Positions 6,793 to 6,996 of a DNA stretch of 6,996 bases are shown here, one piece after another. Source of the DNA: Candidatus Rifleibacteriota bacterium (GTDB taxonomy: Bacteria > Muiribacteriota > Ozemobacteria > Ozemobacterales > Ozemobacteraceae); the NCBI GenBank assembly GCA_028691595.1, contig JAQUZA010000164.1:1-6996 (forward strand), written 5' to 3'. The translations under genes were made by a program, and so were the position numbers. The notes under the pieces were generated by a model that was not told the origin of the DNA, ran no database searches, and saw nothing but the letters and a program-made list of their open reading frames with translations. Every line of letters begins with the position of its first letter. Positions within the stretch are counted from its first letter, which is position 1.

Positions 6793-6996
6793 TCAAACCT
6801 TTCTAAGAACCCTGGTTACCGGGCCAATTGCGTATGGGTCAGTAATTCTGGGAGTGCGCAACGAAGAAGAGTTATTCATAGCCTTATAGCTATTGCCTTC
6901 TTTAATAATTATACCAATGTGAGTATCAGGATCTTTAATGCCGTCACCGGTATAATCGTAGGTTTTCCAGGTTATGACATCACCCTCGGCGAATGG
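6793..6996 (-). CDS. C-terminal fragment of a probable NlpC/P60- or CHAP-like cysteine peptidase
   Basis: The window holds the last 67 codons and the TGA; the N-terminal part lies beyond the right edge. Fragment residues 4-10 (EGDVITW) and 26-30 (HIGII) match the pattern seen in NlpC/P60, CHAP and amidase folds, where Gly-Asp-hydrophobic is followed by an HVGI-type strand carrying the active-site His. Between them DYTGDGIKDPDT (14-25) looks like a Ca-binding loop, similar to the DGDG insertions in some of these enzymes. The catalytic Cys would be upstream and is not visible. Such enzymes cut peptide cross-links or stem peptides of peptidoglycan. The stop is four bases from the start of the NHL-repeat gene, so the two are probably cotranscribed. 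The family call rests on a short fragment. Another papain-like fold is possible. Confidence 0.6.
   Translation of the reverse strand, partial: PFAEGDVITWKTYDYTGDGIKDPDTHIGIIIKEGNSYKAMNNSSSLRTPRITDPYAIGPVTRVLRKV
6798..6802 (-). promoter_or_regulatory. Ribosome-binding site of the NHL gene inside the upstream coding end
   Basis: AAAGG on the minus strand lies in the last codons of the peptidase-like gene, 9 nt before the ATG at 6788. The two genes are separated by four bases. This supports the 6788 start and a single transcript. Confidence 0.6.

Overview
The window comes from a bacterial chromosome with moderate GC content, roughly half by eye. The organism is probably a diderm: it has a bifunctional class A penicillin-binding protein with a single N-terminal membrane anchor, and three tightly packed minus-strand genes, two of them with clear signal peptides. 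No gene is diagnostic of a phylum. The combination of signal-peptide propeller proteins of no recognised orthology with standard cell-wall genes suggests a poorly sampled lineage, but that is a guess. I see no mobile element, CRISPR array, tRNA or rRNA.

Left part (1-2397, minus strand): nearly all of a PBP1A-type peptidoglycan glycosyltransferase/transpeptidase, 799 codons from its start to the window edge, with the C-terminal end missing. Positions 2398-2554 form a divergent intergenic region that holds plausible promoters for both directions.

Centre (2555-4989, plus strand): a two-gene operon. folC (folylpolyglutamate/dihydrofolate synthase) overlaps by ATGA a gene of the DUF1343/NamZ family (GH171, exo-beta-N-acetylmuramidase). 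The NamZ homologue has no signal peptide. Together with the divergent PBP this makes a neighbourhood for peptidoglycan synthesis and turnover.

Right part (4996-6996, minus strand): three genes in a tight run, converging on the folC-namZ operon with a 6-bp gap. In transcription order they are the C-terminal end of a probable NlpC/P60- or CHAP-like cysteine peptidase, an exported NHL-repeat beta-propeller protein, and a second exported propeller-like protein. Gaps are 4 bp and a 4-bp ATGA overlap. The end of this operon meets two inverted repeats: one contains both convergent stop codons, and the other is a perfect 11-bp stem inside the 3' end of namZ.

The points most worth a second look are a T8 tract directly after the PBP start codon, the leaderless NamZ coupled to folC, the convergent hairpins, and the little-characterised peptidase/propeller operon. 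I found no clear evidence of an entirely new defence or mobile system.
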